DNA of 64,000 nucleotides. Origin: Pycnopodia helianthoides (Eukaryota > Echinodermata > Asteroidea > Forcipulatida > Asteriidae). Below are positions 24,953 to 37,500 of the stretch, piece after piece. The DNA is taken from NCBI GenBank assembly GCA_032158295.1, contig CM063246.1, forward strand, positions 5,547,491 through 5,611,490. Direction: 5' to 3'. Position 1 is the stretch's first letter. Every line of letters begins with the position of its first letter. The position numbers were made by a program, and so were the translations under genes. The notes beneath the pieces were generated by a model. That model had not been told where the DNA came from and made no database searches. It saw nothing but the letters and a program-made list of their open reading frames with translations.

Positions 24953-25235
24953 AGGTAGGGTCATCGATTGGCTTTTGTCAACTTAATGCTGATTTATAGG
25001 CGAAAATATAAAGAAAAGTACAATCAAAGTCACATGTGAAAGTTTCAGCTGAATACAGTGTCTACTTGCGGAGAAAACAGCAAAAAACTTCATGGTATTT
25101 TCACAAGAGCGTTAAATCCATCCATGTTTAGCGAGGTGACAGCGAGTACTAAACCATTGGGTCACTCATCTGCATACAAAATCTGCAGGCAAGTTAGCGT
25201 GTGGTTATGTAATAAGAATTTTGGTAAAGGCCACT
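24953..25235. repeat. Foldback family F, left part
   Basis: GAAGGTAGGGTCATCGATTG, AATGCTGATTTATAGGCGAA, GTCACATGTGAAAGTTTCAG and TGAATACAGTGTCTACTTGC are shared with 33142 and 42805. The right end is missing. Confidence 0.6.
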
Positions 25236-25239
25236 CCTG

Positions 25240-25893
25240 TTAGCATGATAATAATATTGATAATAACTAGTTCTTTTATAGCCCCCCTGGTCATTTGGCA
25301 AACCAACATTCCTGTAATCTTTTTTTTTTAGCTCCCTGGGTCTGCGGTGGTCTGTGGAAGGCTTTTTCCAAACACAATATCAACCTCTGTACCCATTTAT
25401 ACACCTGGGTGAAGAGAAGCAATTGTAGTAAAGCATCTAGCTCAAGGACACAAGTGTCATGACCGGGATTCGAACCCACACCCTGATGACTTAAAGGCAG
25501 GGTATACCTTTGGTAATTACTCCAAAAATTAATGACCTTAAAAACTTACTTGGTAAGAAGCGCTGCAGCTGTTGATAATGTATAACATGTTGAGAAACGA
25601 GTCCCTGCTAAGGATTGTGGTTTAAGAGAGAGGGATTCAAAAACATTTAATTCTGAGAAACGTTTCTTAGATTGTGTATTCAAATTAGGAATCATTGATT
25701 CCTGTATGAACATAACCGCTCCAGATTTTCGGCGATATCTCAGAGTCACTACCACCTTTTGAAACGATATTTTCACAGGTTAGTTTAATTGTATTCGTCT
25801 ACATTTATATATGAATAAAACAATCGAACAGTTCCAAAAACCAAACTTTGCCTAAACAGCCAGAACTTGAGTTTGATGCACTTAACTTCTCAG
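25240..25893 (-). mobile_element. SINE family 1 split by a foldback element
   Basis: Reverse complement of the family: (TTA)n-type tail near 25240-25270, body with CAAGTGTCATGACCGGGATT and box B at about 25455-25480. The head then breaks off at 25490; a foldback element occupies 25491-25853; and the remaining head (AACAGCCAGAACTTGAGTTT) resumes at about 25853-25893. Confidence 0.6.
25491..25853. repeat. Foldback family E variant nested in a SINE
   Basis: TTAAAGGCAGGGTATACCTT...TGGTAATTA opens the element and CCAAACTTTGCCTAAA closes it, less well conserved. The same variant occurs at 44643-45016 and 50473-50771. Confidence 0.6.
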
Positions 25894-27140
25894 ATGACAT
25901 GCTAACAAACAGAACATGTAATCAGTCAGAACTTCATTCACATATCAGGCAGTATACCCAGTTGGTTTTTATGCTATACCAATTGACTCAACTTTTTTTG
26001 TGGCTTCCATCCGGGCGGGAAAAGTACAGTGCACCGAATGTTTGGATACTGATGCCACAAAGTTTATTTTCTTGAGGAGGAGGGGAACAAGCCTGGCGAC
26101 TCGGTGTCGTCAGACGCTGGCATGAAACACAAACTACTTGAGTCGGGTCAGCGAGAAGGATCAACAGTTTTTGCGGTGGTGCTGAAAGGCGTATGGCGGT
26201 CAGGATCAATGTGGCCTAATTCAGTGGGCATGTACATGCTATCATCTGATATTGTACAGAAATGGCGTTGTCTGGGTGTCTTTGGGGAGGAAAAACCAGT
26301 AGAAGATGAAATAGTATATATGTTTTCTTTAAATATCACTTAGGTGATTGTCATTGTTTTTAAAACTTTTATTGCTATAAAAGTTCTTTTTATTGGTTAT
26401 CTCAACATATTTTTGTAATCCCTTAAAAAAATAGTTAAATATGAAAAAAAAAATCCACATTTTCTGTAGTTGTCATCAAATATTTAAATGTGTAGGGATG
26501 GGGTCAGACATCGGATGAGGTCACAGGTCAGTTGTGTCAGCCATCAGTTGAGGTCACAGGTCAGTCAGGTCGGACAAGATTACTTGAGTCTCAGTTAGTC
26601 AGGGAAACTTAAACCCAGTTTCAATGTACATGTCGAGTCTGTGGGTAGGAGACAGGTGACAAATGAATACACAAGATCATAATATTGTAGATGCATGTAC
26701 ACATCGTGTCATTCCTTTCCCCAAGTTCAATCACAGTAGCACCAGTCACGAGAGACACATTATACCGCGGCTGGCTGATAAAAAAAAAGAAGTGATGTAC
26801 GAGGTAAAGCAGAATGGCTATTTAATTATATCCTGGGGGTTGATGTAGACTTGGGGTTCCTTCCCTGCTATGTTGATGGTCTGGGGGTGTCATCGTTGCC
26901 TCATGGACAAACATGATATATACATTTCTCCCCAAGTTCAGGCTGACAATCAAAACCATCGTCAAGTTGTTTGCAACTGTTTGCAACAGGAAATAGATGT
27001 TGTCCAGTGGATCATGTGAATTCCAAGCGTGGACTGGATGTGTTTTTCACATTACGGTGTAAATCTAAACACCGGGCTTAAAGGTGCATTACATCATTGG
27101 GTTTTTTTCTGAGGAGTAAATACATTTCCATCCTTTTCAT

Positions 27141-27308
27141 TAGACCCGGCCTTGCATATGATGTCACAAGCCCAAAACAGCGCCCTCACTGAAGTCAATG
27201 AAGACCTATCGATGTGCACGCTTGATAAAGACCCATCAGCGTGTACGCGTAAATGCGCGCACGTTTCTATTGTTTGGCCTTATCCGTGACGGCCAATGCA
27301 AGGGGTCT
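27141..27308. repeat. Foldback element, ACCCCTTGCA family, copy 2
   Basis: TAGACCCGGCCTTGCATATG at the left and GGCCAATGCAAGGGGTCTA at the right. AGCGCCCTCACTGAAGTCAA aligns with copy 1. Confidence 0.6.
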
Positions 27309-28008
27309 ATTAACATATAATCCCCCAACCTGTGAATGTGAAAACTGAATGAAATTAAATAAATAAAAAAAAAACAATTAATGTTTTGTCTGGAAATTCT
27401 TGCAAATACATGTCTGTAATTATTTGTTGGCAATCAAAAATAACTAAAGCAGTTTGGAGTCTCCAAAAGTAATATTTCTTGACCTTGAGAGTTTTTCGGA
27501 CGGAAATATTATTTCTGGAGGATTGGCAGGAGTATGGTCTTTGTGATAAGTGGGCTTTTAGATTGAACTACTCAACTTGTTGTTATTTGGGGGGGGGGGT
27601 GTTGTTGTTTTTTACCAATAATACCGACCTTGTACTTTGGGGAATGTACATTTATTTGTGAAGCTGTTTTGAAGGAATCTGGCTTGACTGCCTTGGAGCA
27701 GCTACCTATAGACTGTGTGTCAACGTGACATACGAGCGCTGGTGTAATTCACACGTTTTGATTTATTAGAATTCAGTGGAGAATTGTGTTGCGCCACCAT
27801 GGCTCCAGCACTGGCTTCGTCTTATTTTCCAATGTATCAATAACCACTAAGATGTCCTGTAGGATAAGGCAACAACATATTTTGTTTCTGCTGGATGGCC
27901 CTGCTGTGGTTTTTTTTTGTTGAGTGTGTACAATTGTTTTTGAGGACATTGCAAATCTGTCATACCAGGCTAACTGTTGCAGGCGTGATGTTCTTCCTAC
28001 TTTTTAAC

Positions 28009-28205
28009 AGAGATGCCAACTCTCCCTGATTCTGCAGAAAGTTCCCTGGAAATAAACCGATCAATCCATGTTCTGATGAACAAATTTGAAAATCTCCCTG
28101 ATCGTGGAAATATTTTCCCTATTATGTTGAATGTAATTATAAATATCTCCCCGATTGTTGTACAGAATCTCCCTGATTGCAAATTGCAAATTTTGGCATT
28201 TCTGC
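28009..28205. repeat. Foldback element, CAGAGCTGCCAACTCTCC family, copy 3
   Basis: CAGAGATGCCAACTCTCCCT through TTTTGGCATTTCTG. It aligns along its full length with copy 2. Confidence 0.7.
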
Positions 28206-28499
28206 TTTAGTCCGATTTCCGATTTTTGTGCCCTTGGAAAAGAATCAGAATTGTGATTAAACGGCCTGAAATGATTTTTGTACTACATAATTTGAAGAAA
28301 CATGAGAATAGATCAAAAAATTATTTTTGGATGTAAAACATGTAAACAAATATGCCCTCTTGAGAACTGTTTTGAGATGGGGTTGGTAACCTTATAAACT
28401 GAGTTAAAGAAATATATGATATATGATATATAGTATAAAGAGGTATATGATTACCCAGTTGGTTTCCCTAGTGTTTTTTTTATTTAAAAGAAAAAGTTG

Positions 28500-28770
28500 C
28501 TTTACCTGGTGATCCCCTTACAATGGGCACTTCGCAGGCTGTATCGTAAACTAGGCGTAATCCTTGGCTTTATGGTATGACTTCTGACTGGCGCCCTGAC
28601 TACAAAGATAATGGAAAAGTAGAGAAAGTACCAGCTTAGGGCTAGTTTAGATCAGTTTGTGGAGCAGCGGCCACAAAAACCTGAAGGTCGCAAGTTCAAA
28701 TACCGGTCTTGTAAAGTTTTCTTTTCCCCCTCACCAAAATTAATATTTTAATCTATTTTAAAGCCTTGAA
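28500..28770 (+). mobile_element. Degenerate family 4 element with upstream module
   Basis: 28500-28610 (CTGGTGATCCCCTTACAATG, TTCTGACTGGCGCCC) matches the module seen at 36975-37080 and 55780-55860. 28636-28725 (GGGCTAGTTTAGATCAG, GGTCGCAAGTTCAAATACCG) is a worn tRNA-like head. Confidence 0.4.
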
Positions 28771-28894
28771 ATATGTAGCACTGTTAGCTAATTGTACTCA
28801 TGAACGGGTTACATGGCAATGGCCACAATGTGACTCAAATGTTTTATCTTCAGAATGGAGACTTTTTTCAAATATCGTAATAGTCTTGGTTACA

Positions 28895-29130
28895 AGGCCT
28901 TCGCACCGATCAATTCCAACAACAGAGGGCGTCACTGTCCTTGGGTCGCACCCGAATGGATCAATTCCAGCAACAGCGGGCGTCACTATCCTTGATTCGA
29001 TGCTGTCAGCCGTGCGGATGAATTCAAGAACAAAAAATGCGCCCTCTATCGGGTTTTTCATGTTACGAGTACGAGATTCTTCAGCCGCGCCATGAATTCA
29101 AGAACGTAAAGTACGCCCTCTGTCTGGTTA
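28895..29130. repeat. Degenerate tandem repeat
   Basis: GATCAATTCCAACAACAGAG...GGCGTCACT is repeated at about 58 bp, then GATGAATTCAAGAACAAAAA...GCGCCCTCT(A/G)TC at about 73 bp. Confidence 0.55.
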
Positions 29131-30235
29131 TCACGTTCTGAGTTTGAGATATTAACGTCTTGGACCAAGACTATACTTTAAGCTTGCACAAACCATTTTT
29201 CCAGAACCTTGGGGGAGGAGGGAAAGGGCCAGAGTTAACCCTGGGTGAAAAGATTTATGGTTCCCCTGTATGTGCACACACTTCAAATACAAGTGTACAA
29301 ACACATGATACATGTGTCATTACCTGTTTGTTGCTGTGATCTCTGAGACCTTTGTTGTAGGGGGGGACGATGGACGGAAGTTTAGACTGGTTCCCCCCTT
29401 GATGACATATGCACCAGACTGGGAGATGCTCAAGCTGTGACCCCTAAAAAGTGCACCCTAGACAAATTGTATTACTGGGTCCTTCTCCCTCTAAATACAA
29501 AGACTGGATTGATTGTGTTTATGTTACTGCAAGGGGTGACACGTAGGGGGTGGGTGTGAACATATAGGACAAACTACATGCTTTGTTTAAGGAAGTGTTT
29601 ATTTGCTTCAGTTTTGGTATTAAGAGGTTGATCAACATGGGGCCAGAGGGGGGGGGATGCTCACTTTTCAGTATTTTTTTCAACTGGGGAAATAGAATGA
29701 TAAATGTAAGTGGGATGATGGCATTGTGAGTTTGTCATCCTGCTTGTAGTACACACTGTTGAGTCACATCAATCTGTCATACAAGGAAGGAAACTGATGG
29801 GCAGACTAACATCAACAATCCAGTCAGATGTGGAACACATTTATCATTTATTAATGTATACCCTCCCGTTTTTTTTGGGGGGGGGGGCAAGAACCCTTTA
29901 TGTATGCTTTCCCCAATTCACCCTTATCTCTCCAAAGTCGAAAAGGGTGCTTTTTGCTTCATACGTGTCATACTTGTTATGAAGTAATCTTTAACCCTCT
30001 TGCTGTCTGACCATTCAATACCATTCACTGTGGTTTTGAAGGATAGATAAACTATGCCAGCCTGCAATATGATACCATGAGGGAATGCATGTACACAGTA
30101 CCCAGTTAGTTCTGTGCACAGTTGTGCCACCGTACACAACCTTGGCAGTCGAATGGTTTCAAATGATTGGTCAACTCACTGGAAAATGTTGCCAAGAGTC
30201 ACTGACAGTAGGAGGGTTAACTTCAGTAAGTAAGC

Positions 30236-30789
30236 TTGAACTTCAATTCAATTTCAATTCAACTCACATTTATTTCCATATTGCAAAGTGTAAGGAACTA
30301 TAGAGAAGGTCAATTGAACAAAGACGTATAAAAAACTACAAGAATGAGACACGAATGAAGGAGAGGCCAAAGATGCAGGCATTATTCAAAAGACCAAGTC
30401 TTGTAGAGAAATGCCTTTATAAAACAAGAAACTGGACAAACAGAACTTAACTTACAGCACATCGTACAAGACAGACAGGGAAGGGAACATTACTAACAAA
30501 CAAACAAAACAAACGCAACCTAACAAGCTAGGACGGAAATAGACGGTACTAGAAACTCACAGAGGTGATGGATGGTAAGAGAAGAAGTTACTCTACATAA
30601 GTTAAAAAGAGACAAGATGTCTTTGTTGTAGATGTTTTTCAAACATCTCACAGATTTCCTTGACTGAATGTATCCATCAACACTATTCCAAAGAGGTTGT
30701 CCACAGAATCTCAAACGTAAACCTACTTTTGATGTTGAACCAATCTTTACATTCATTGTTGACAATTGACAACTCGTTGTGGAGACCAA
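30236..30789 (-). pseudogene. LINE ORF2 C-terminal remnant with 3' tail
   Basis: On the minus strand 30789-30520 reads ...GLRLRFCGQPLWNSVDGYIQ, SRKSVRCLKNIYNKDILSLF. PLWN...S.S...LK..Y.K.L is the usual end of a non-LTR reverse transcriptase ORF. The AT-rich sequence down to about 30236, starting on the plus strand with a repeated AATTCAA motif and ACATTTATTTCCATATTGC, looks like the element's 3' UTR. No upstream RT core is recognisable, so it is 5'-truncated. Confidence 0.5.
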
Positions 30790-31684
30790 TTACCAAGATT
30801 CAATTTCATAAAGCTGTTTAGCAGACAGTGTTACTTACATGCAGGGCCCATGTTTGAATATTTTGATATTGTGGGTGGGTGGGTAAGCCTAAAAAAAAAA
30901 TCAAAGATAAATAAGGGGGAAAAAAATCAAAATTTAAATCAAAATTTTGGTGGGTGATGGGTGGATTAAAAAAAGGAGGGGGGGGGTGGTGTTGAAATTT
31001 GTAAACAATGGTCATTCTGAATGGCGCAATGTTAAGAAACTGCAGTTTGTAGTAACTTTGTAATGGTTCTGGAAGTTGTGACGGTTCTGGAAAGAGCCAG
31101 TGGTGAAACAGTGTGACAGTCTCATTAGTACACTTTGATTGTCGTCAGGAAAATAAGCAGCTCTCTAAACCCCAGTTATCCAGAGAAAAGGAATGTAATA
31201 AAGTATGGGGGTCTAGCTGGGAGGGTATGCTTTTTCAGAATGGGAGGCTTTTGAACGCTAGATGGCAGCAGACATACCAGGTAAAATTTGATTGTTTAGG
31301 AAGTTCTAAGCATGTGCACTTTGCCAAGAACAAATGATTTACCTGGTAAGTCTGCTGCTACCTAGTGCCCCAAAAGTCCCCCATTACTATTATTATTATA
31401 GGTTTTCCCGGCCAGTTTCATGGAAAATTCATTCAGCTTAACACCCGGCTCATTCAATTTCATTTGAAAATGAATGCTCTGTCTAAAATAGCAGTCAAAG
31501 GAGTTACTTAATTTCAACAGTTTAGCATTCACTGGTCAAATCAGATCATTCAAATTCATCAGGTTGCAAAGAACATTTCGATTTCGCAGAAGCCAACAGC
31601 AAGAGGCTGGTCAACCATTCATTGTGTTGTGTTGTATATAGGCAGTTAGATATTCAACTGCAGTAAGTAGTTTTTTTTTTAAAT

Positions 31685-32113
31685 CCTAGTTTGATTTAAT
31701 TATAGTGGCTTCATATATAGCGCTCATATCAGTCATTTTGTGACGCTCAAGGCGCTTCAACATTCAGTATTTTCCTGCAAGATATTGTGGAGCTACGTTT
31801 TGAAGTATTAGACCTATTCCTTTACATAGCACCATGTAATGGTTTACAAGGTGCTGTGGCGCAATATGCAGCCAATCAAACAAGGAACACCGGGGCGAAC
31901 CCCTTCTCTTTTTGATAAGTGCTATGGGTTCTTTTACGTGCATTACACAACACACAGGACCTACGGCTTTACGTCCCATAAAAAGGACGAAGCAATAATG
32001 GTTAAGTGTCTTGCCTAAGGACACAAGTGTCGCAACCGGGACTCGAACCCACACTCTGCTGAACAGAAACACCAGAGCTTGAGTCCGGTGCTCTTACCAC
32101 TTGGCCACGACAC
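31685..32113 (-). mobile_element. tRNA-derived SINE, family 2, near full length
   Basis: On the minus strand the head GTGTCGTGGCCAAGTGGTAA starts at 32113; box B is GGGTTCGAGTCCCGGTTGC; the body contains GGGACGTAAAGCCGTAGGTC and GCACGTAAAAGAACCCATAG; the 3' end contains GCGCTATATATGAAGCCAC. It is the clearest copy of the family in the window. Confidence 0.72.
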
Positions 32114-32132
32114 ACCATTAATTAGGGAAACA

Positions 32133-32460
32133 TGCAGGAATTTAAATTTGTTTTAATGAAACTTTTGGGTGTTTTTTTTTTTTTTTTTTTTCAATTGGCC
32201 AAGAAAACCTATGCCGATTTTTGCATTATTTATTCAGTAAGTTTTTATGTAAAATTTAATGCAAAAGTAGCTCATAAAAGAACTAGTTTGAATGAATTAA
32301 TTAATGCAGGAATTTAAATTTGTGTTAATGAAACTTCAGGGTTTTATGGGTTTTGGGGTTGTTTTTTTTTTTTTTTGCCTCAATTGGCCAGGAAAACCTA
32401 TGCAAATTTTGTTATTTATTTATTCATCAAGTTTTTTATATAATTTACAAATCGGACCAG
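32133..32460. repeat. 172-bp tandem duplication
   Basis: TGCAGGAATTTAAATTTG starts at 32133 and 32305. Both units continue with TTAATGAAACTT, a T-run, CAATTGGCCA.GAAAACCTAT and TTATTTATTCA. Confidence 0.78.
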
Positions 32461-33141
32461 AACTATTATTTTGATGCGATGTATTGTCTGTTGTTATCAA
32501 TGTTTGATTTACATGTTATTTCAAGTGGTTAGTCGGTGTTTACACATCGACAACATCTTCACACAATACTGCAGACTAGGCGACAATATCTCCAGAAAAC
32601 TCAATCTGTAGAAGAAAAACACAAAACATCAGTCACAAATTGAGGTCACGGGGGTACAACAGCGTTTACCAAACATAAACTACAACAGGAAGTCAGTCCT
32701 ATAAGTATAAATATGCCAGTTGTACAATGAGGTTGAGATATAAATGTGAGGTCCACAAGGCGACCGATATATCTCAAACCATCCCTCCCACTATTTTTCC
32801 AAAGATAAGATTTATTAAGGGGGAGGAATGATATGGTTTTTGGTTGTTTGTATAAAGTGGAAATATGTCATCGAGACATAAATTTGGGTTGTATGAGTAA
32901 ATGGACTGGATGTATTTACTGCCTGTGTGTGCTGAAGGATTACAAAGACATTCTGAGATGGGATTATTGAATTGATGTTATGCTCTTACTCTTGTACTTT
33001 TGGGTTAATGGTTATAATAATACGAACAATTTATATAGCGTGTACTGAAATCAAGATTACTTCAAGAAAAGTCAATATTACTAATTGAATTAACATTTAT
33101 TTTGTTGGCTTCTTGTTGAGTTCCTTTCTTATGTCTGCCAT

Positions 33142-33588
33142 TAAAGGTAGGGTTAAAGATTGGTTTTTGTCAACGTATGCTGATTGATAGGCAAAATTAT
33201 GAGGAAAGACACAATAAAAGTCTCATGTGAAAGTTTCAGCTGAATACAGTGTCTATTTGCTGAGAAAAAAGTAAAAAGCTGTCACGGTATTTTCACATGA
33301 ATGTCGAATCCATCCACGTTTAGCGAGGTGACAGCGGGAACCAACCACATCTCTGGCCGCAGCGTTCGTGAACAGATGCCAACCCTCAAAAATCTGAGAA
33401 GCAATTCATGCATGAATTTATTAGATTTTAATGTTTTGGGGTGAAAAATTTTCCAAACCATTTTACTTCGAAGGAAATTCTTTCTCAAGTAGTTTATGCT
33501 ATCAACAGCTGTGATACTTCTCACCAAGTAAGTTTGTAGGGTCATTAATTGTTGGAATACTTGCCAATCTATGACCCTGCCTTTGAAC
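33142..33588. repeat. Foldback family F, full length
   Basis: TAAAGGTAGGGTTAAAGATT...GG pairs with CCAATCTATGACCCTGCCTT...TGA. The interior carries GTTTCAGCTGAATACAGTGT and CATCTCTGGCCGCAGC. Confidence 0.66.
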
Positions 33589-34436
33589 TGGGTGTGAGTA
33601 ACAACAACCCATGAACCTCTTGAGCTTCTGGCCTAATGCTCTTGCCGTGCCTGCCACAAGATGCACATACTTCTTTGGGGCTTAATTGTCTGCCATTTTG
33701 ATTCCGTCATCGTGGCTGTGATTGGTCAGCATGATCTTTGGGTTGAACAGACTGGTCAATTGTTTCTATGTCTACAGATTGTTTTAATTGTTTTAGTTTA
33801 AAATATTCACCTTGGCTCCATATAGACTTGAAATGAAGTTTTTGTCTGCCATTGTTTCCCCAAATTTCCTCCGAAACTAGTGTACTGCTGCACCCTCTAG
33901 TCATCACAGACCATGTGACCCGGGGGGGGGGGGGGGCGACACGGTCTATGTAGTATGAGTGCTTAGAGCCAGTATTGGGGTAGTTGGCATTGTGGTTATT
34001 TTTCTTGCCTTTCACCTCTAGGACCCCGGTTCGAATCCTGCTGGGGGCACTATGAGGATTGGGTTTTCAGTCCCTACCTGATTGCATGGGTTTTATTCTT
34101 GAATAAATCTCTTGGTTTTCCTCCTGCATCTAAAACTGAAAACTTCTTCCTTGTCTTCTCTCCATGGGGTTCTTGGTTAGTTTAGTGATTAAGTTCACTT
34201 TTCTGAGAATCAGTGGCTTCACAACCAGAATAAATATTTTGTTAAATCAATAAAGTTTACTTATATGTGGGATTTACAAAAAATCATGAACAAGTTGATT
34301 TCATGTCTTTATCAAGTCTTTTGTCTGTAAAAAGGACCAAACATTGACATTGTTTCGATTGATCGTTTTTGTCTTTTCATGGATTTTCAGCTTATTATAT
34401 TTGGATATTTTTTGTTTTCATGTTTCTTTGACACAG

Positions 34437-34523
34437 ACGGCGTTACACTGGGGAGCAAAACATGGAAAGAAAGAAATGATCAGATTAGTCGCTGATAGAG
34501 GCGCTGACATCAACTGTAGATCG
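34437..34523 (+). CDS. SOWAH: SOWAH-like exon a: ankyrin repeat
   Basis: The 87-nt exon follows the acceptor TTTGACACAG and is followed by donor GTGAGT; it starts and ends in phase 0 and encodes 29 residues. It has the ankyrin core [10 protein letters not shown], then [13 protein letters not shown], matching the helix-turn-helix and the following GADIN turn of an ankyrin repeat. The TALHW and KHG residues are close to what SOWAH proteins show in this repeat. The exon is part of a longer ORF only because the flanking intron is open by chance. Confidence 0.78.
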
Positions 34524-37500
34524 GTGAGTTTGAATTTAATTTTCTCCTACTTTTATTCTTTTATCAAAAAAAAAAAAGGGAATCCTGTTTGGAGAGGGAA
34601 TTACAAAGAATCAACCTTTTTACATTTCGTATAAAATGGTAGTTTTACAAGGGAGGCGTAAACAGTGATTTAACTTCCAAGTGTCATGTTTTCTAGTTCC
34701 AAAAGGCCGCAAGTTGAAGCGTTTGTTTTGTCTGTAATTCTTAAGAGAAAAGTGTAAAACTTCAAAAGTGTAGGGATAAACTATTCCTCCCACTAACCTG
34801 TAATTTGCTTCCACCAAGCTTCCACCTCTGAGAAGAGACTGATGACTGGCATCAACTCTGCAAAAAACTTTGGTAAAATTTTGTTTTTAAGGCAGCCGCA
34901 AATACACTTTGGTCTCGTTTCAGTTGTACATTGAAAAAAAAGGGGAAGACCTTCTGTAATCATCCACATTTAATGCTTCTAATGTGTGCGGAATGCTGTT
35001 TTTCAGAAAATTTGATGAATGAAAAGAGAGAAACGCTTGCAAACGCGAAGGAATTTTTAGGTTTAAATTTGGACACGAGTAGAGGTAATATTTGACAGGA
35101 AACAAAGCAAGCAATCCAGATGAGGAAAATGACTGTAGTTAGTGTGTTGTTTTTCTTCAGATTAGGTTATCACTGTAATGCAGGCATGAGGAATTTTAGA
35201 TTTTTTTCCTGAATTCAGACTTTTCTAAGTCTGCTGAGAGTAAATAAACAATGCTGTATTTTTCTCCAAATTAAATAAGCCGAACTCTCTGATCTACTTC
35301 TCTAGTGCTGAGGATACTGTTCCCAGAATCCCCTTGGAATCTATAACTCCAGGGGTCGATTTCACAAAACTCTTCCTAACTTAGGACTAGTCCTAGGCAA
35401 TGCTAAGAGATAGGACTAGTCGTAAGTACTGGTCCTAACTTAGGACTAGTCCTATATGTTAGCATTGCCTAGGACTAGTCCTAAGTTAGGAAGAGTTTTG
35501 TGAAATCGACCCCTGGGGTTATCAAAAGATGAACATGCCATCATTTCAACGTTCCTCCTAAGATCTGGATCCCAGTTTCAGACTTGTTTGTCAGCGGTGA
35601 CTTCTACCCCTGGTAGTGGTTGCTAGCTTTGTGATGTTGTATGACATAGTTGCACTAACGTTGCCTAAACTCTGGAGTAACTGGGACCAAATTGAATGTT
35701 ACCATACTGCTTACCGTGGGATTCTGATGTTGGCCACAAGCCCAACCCTCTTCGGTAAGAAGTGCTTGGGCCTAGACAGTTTCTTACATACTTTGTTATC
35801 TTTACATTGCAACTTCTTACTTTCTACTGAATAATTTCCCCTTCATATTTGATAAGTTCTCTCTGAAAATTTATATTTTTTGTTCTGTTCACATGCAACC
35901 ATTACAACTTCGTCTGTTTACATGCAACCATTACAACTTCAATGATCAACAAACAGCAAGGGGTAAGTGAACATGTTTTCTTTGACCAACTTTAGTTCAT
36001 AAAAAAATAGCAATTTACTGTTCAAAGAGCTGCTTAAGCCCAAAGAGTAGCTAAGCACATTAATATCATGCTTACCAGAAAAAGGTAACCAGTTAAGATA
36101 CCATTTCACGTGTAGCATCTGTGACTGGTGCTCTGCTTATCGTTGCTTAGCAGAATTTTGTAAAGCAATATTTTGTACTTAAGCAGCTCTATAAAATTGG
36201 GCCCTGATCCTTGCTTCATGTTTACCAGTCTGTGTATTGAAGTGAAGACATTGTTACACCTTCCCCCTTCTTTCCTTTATGTGCCTTTTCTTCATTCAGC
36301 TGTTTCCTTGCCAAAACAAAAATAGAAAACTTTAAGGTCCACTGTCATACCGCCCTCTATTGTTGTGTTTACATCCTACTGTACCAAACATGTCAACACT
36401 TGATGACATGTACGAGCATTAGTCAGTGTCGGAATCAAGCGACTCCGGCTGCGGGTATGGTTGGCTGTGGCTATGGTTGGCTACTGCTATGGTTGACTGC
36501 GGCTATGGTTGTTGGCTGTAACGACGATGTTGAAGAATTAATTGGCCTTTCCAACGATCCGGCCACAGCTACTGCCGAAGTTGTCAATTTGGACAAGGCC
36601 TTGGTTGGAATATTTACCCAAAGCTGAAATTCAAACTGTTTCATTTCGTGATTCATAATCAACTAGAAAAGAAATTAACTACTAAATTCTGGACTGTTCC
36701 ATTTTAGGAGGCACAGTCAAGAAGAGTAATTGCCTTGACTGCCATACAGCCAGGGATCACATCTAAGTTGATGATTTAACCTGGCAAGCAAACTTTAGGG
36801 CTGGATAGCTCAGTTGGTAGAGCGCCGGCACATTAATCCGGAGGTTGCATGTTCAAGTTCAGCTCTTGTCAACTTGTCTTTGTTCAACCCCAATTTATAA
36901 AAAAATGTACTTAATAGTCAGTTTCCGTTGTGGTTTATTACTCGATATTTGAAATAAAAATTTGAATTTCCTTAGATGATCCCTCTGCTGGTGCTTCCCA
37001 GGTTGTATCATTAACTTGGGTGCGATCCCTGGCTACACGGCAGTTACAGGTTGAACGGCTTCTGACTGGCACCCCCGAACAAAGATATCGATAAGTCCCA
37101 CTCTAGTCAAATTTTCTTGTTCACAACCCAAAATTATTTACATATGTACTAATATTTAAATTGCATTTTTGTAGTTCTTATGTGAGCTGGGATCCATGGG
37201 AGATCAGTGAGTTTCTTACTGAATGGATCAGCCAGGATAATTAAGAAATATGTAAATAAAATGAAATATTATTTGTGTTTGTCTACAGGGTTATACTGCT
37301 CTGCATATTGCCGCTATCCACAGCAAAGAGTCCGTCATGCAGTTCCTCGTTCAAGATTACCGTAAGCAGAAATTTCTTTTTTTCTAATTCTTCATTAGGC
37401 CTATTATTATTATTATATATTTCTGGTAATAAAACCAAAGATGCCTCATAGGGAACCTAACCCTGTGGTGTGGCATGGAACTTTTTTTGAAAGTCAGTTT

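Larger units (their letters stand above)
25894..29900. other. No gene seen apart from listed repeats
   Basis: A 79-codon plus-strand frame at 26104-26343 and its antisense partner show no known motif. Near 26500-26580 GAGGTCACAGGTCAG is repeated. Confidence 0.45.
30790..34436. other. Upstream or intronic sequence before exon a; no coding exon recognised
   Basis: The missing first ankyrin repeat exon of the SOWAH-like gene would be expected upstream of 34437. I looked for a splice-flanked frame resembling the start of the ankyrin domain and did not find one. Contains G-runs at 30980 and 33920. Confidence 0.4.

Noticed and set aside
26104..26343. 79-codon ORF with moderately complex peptide
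   Set aside because: No recognisable domain, an overlapping antisense ORF, and no splice partners.
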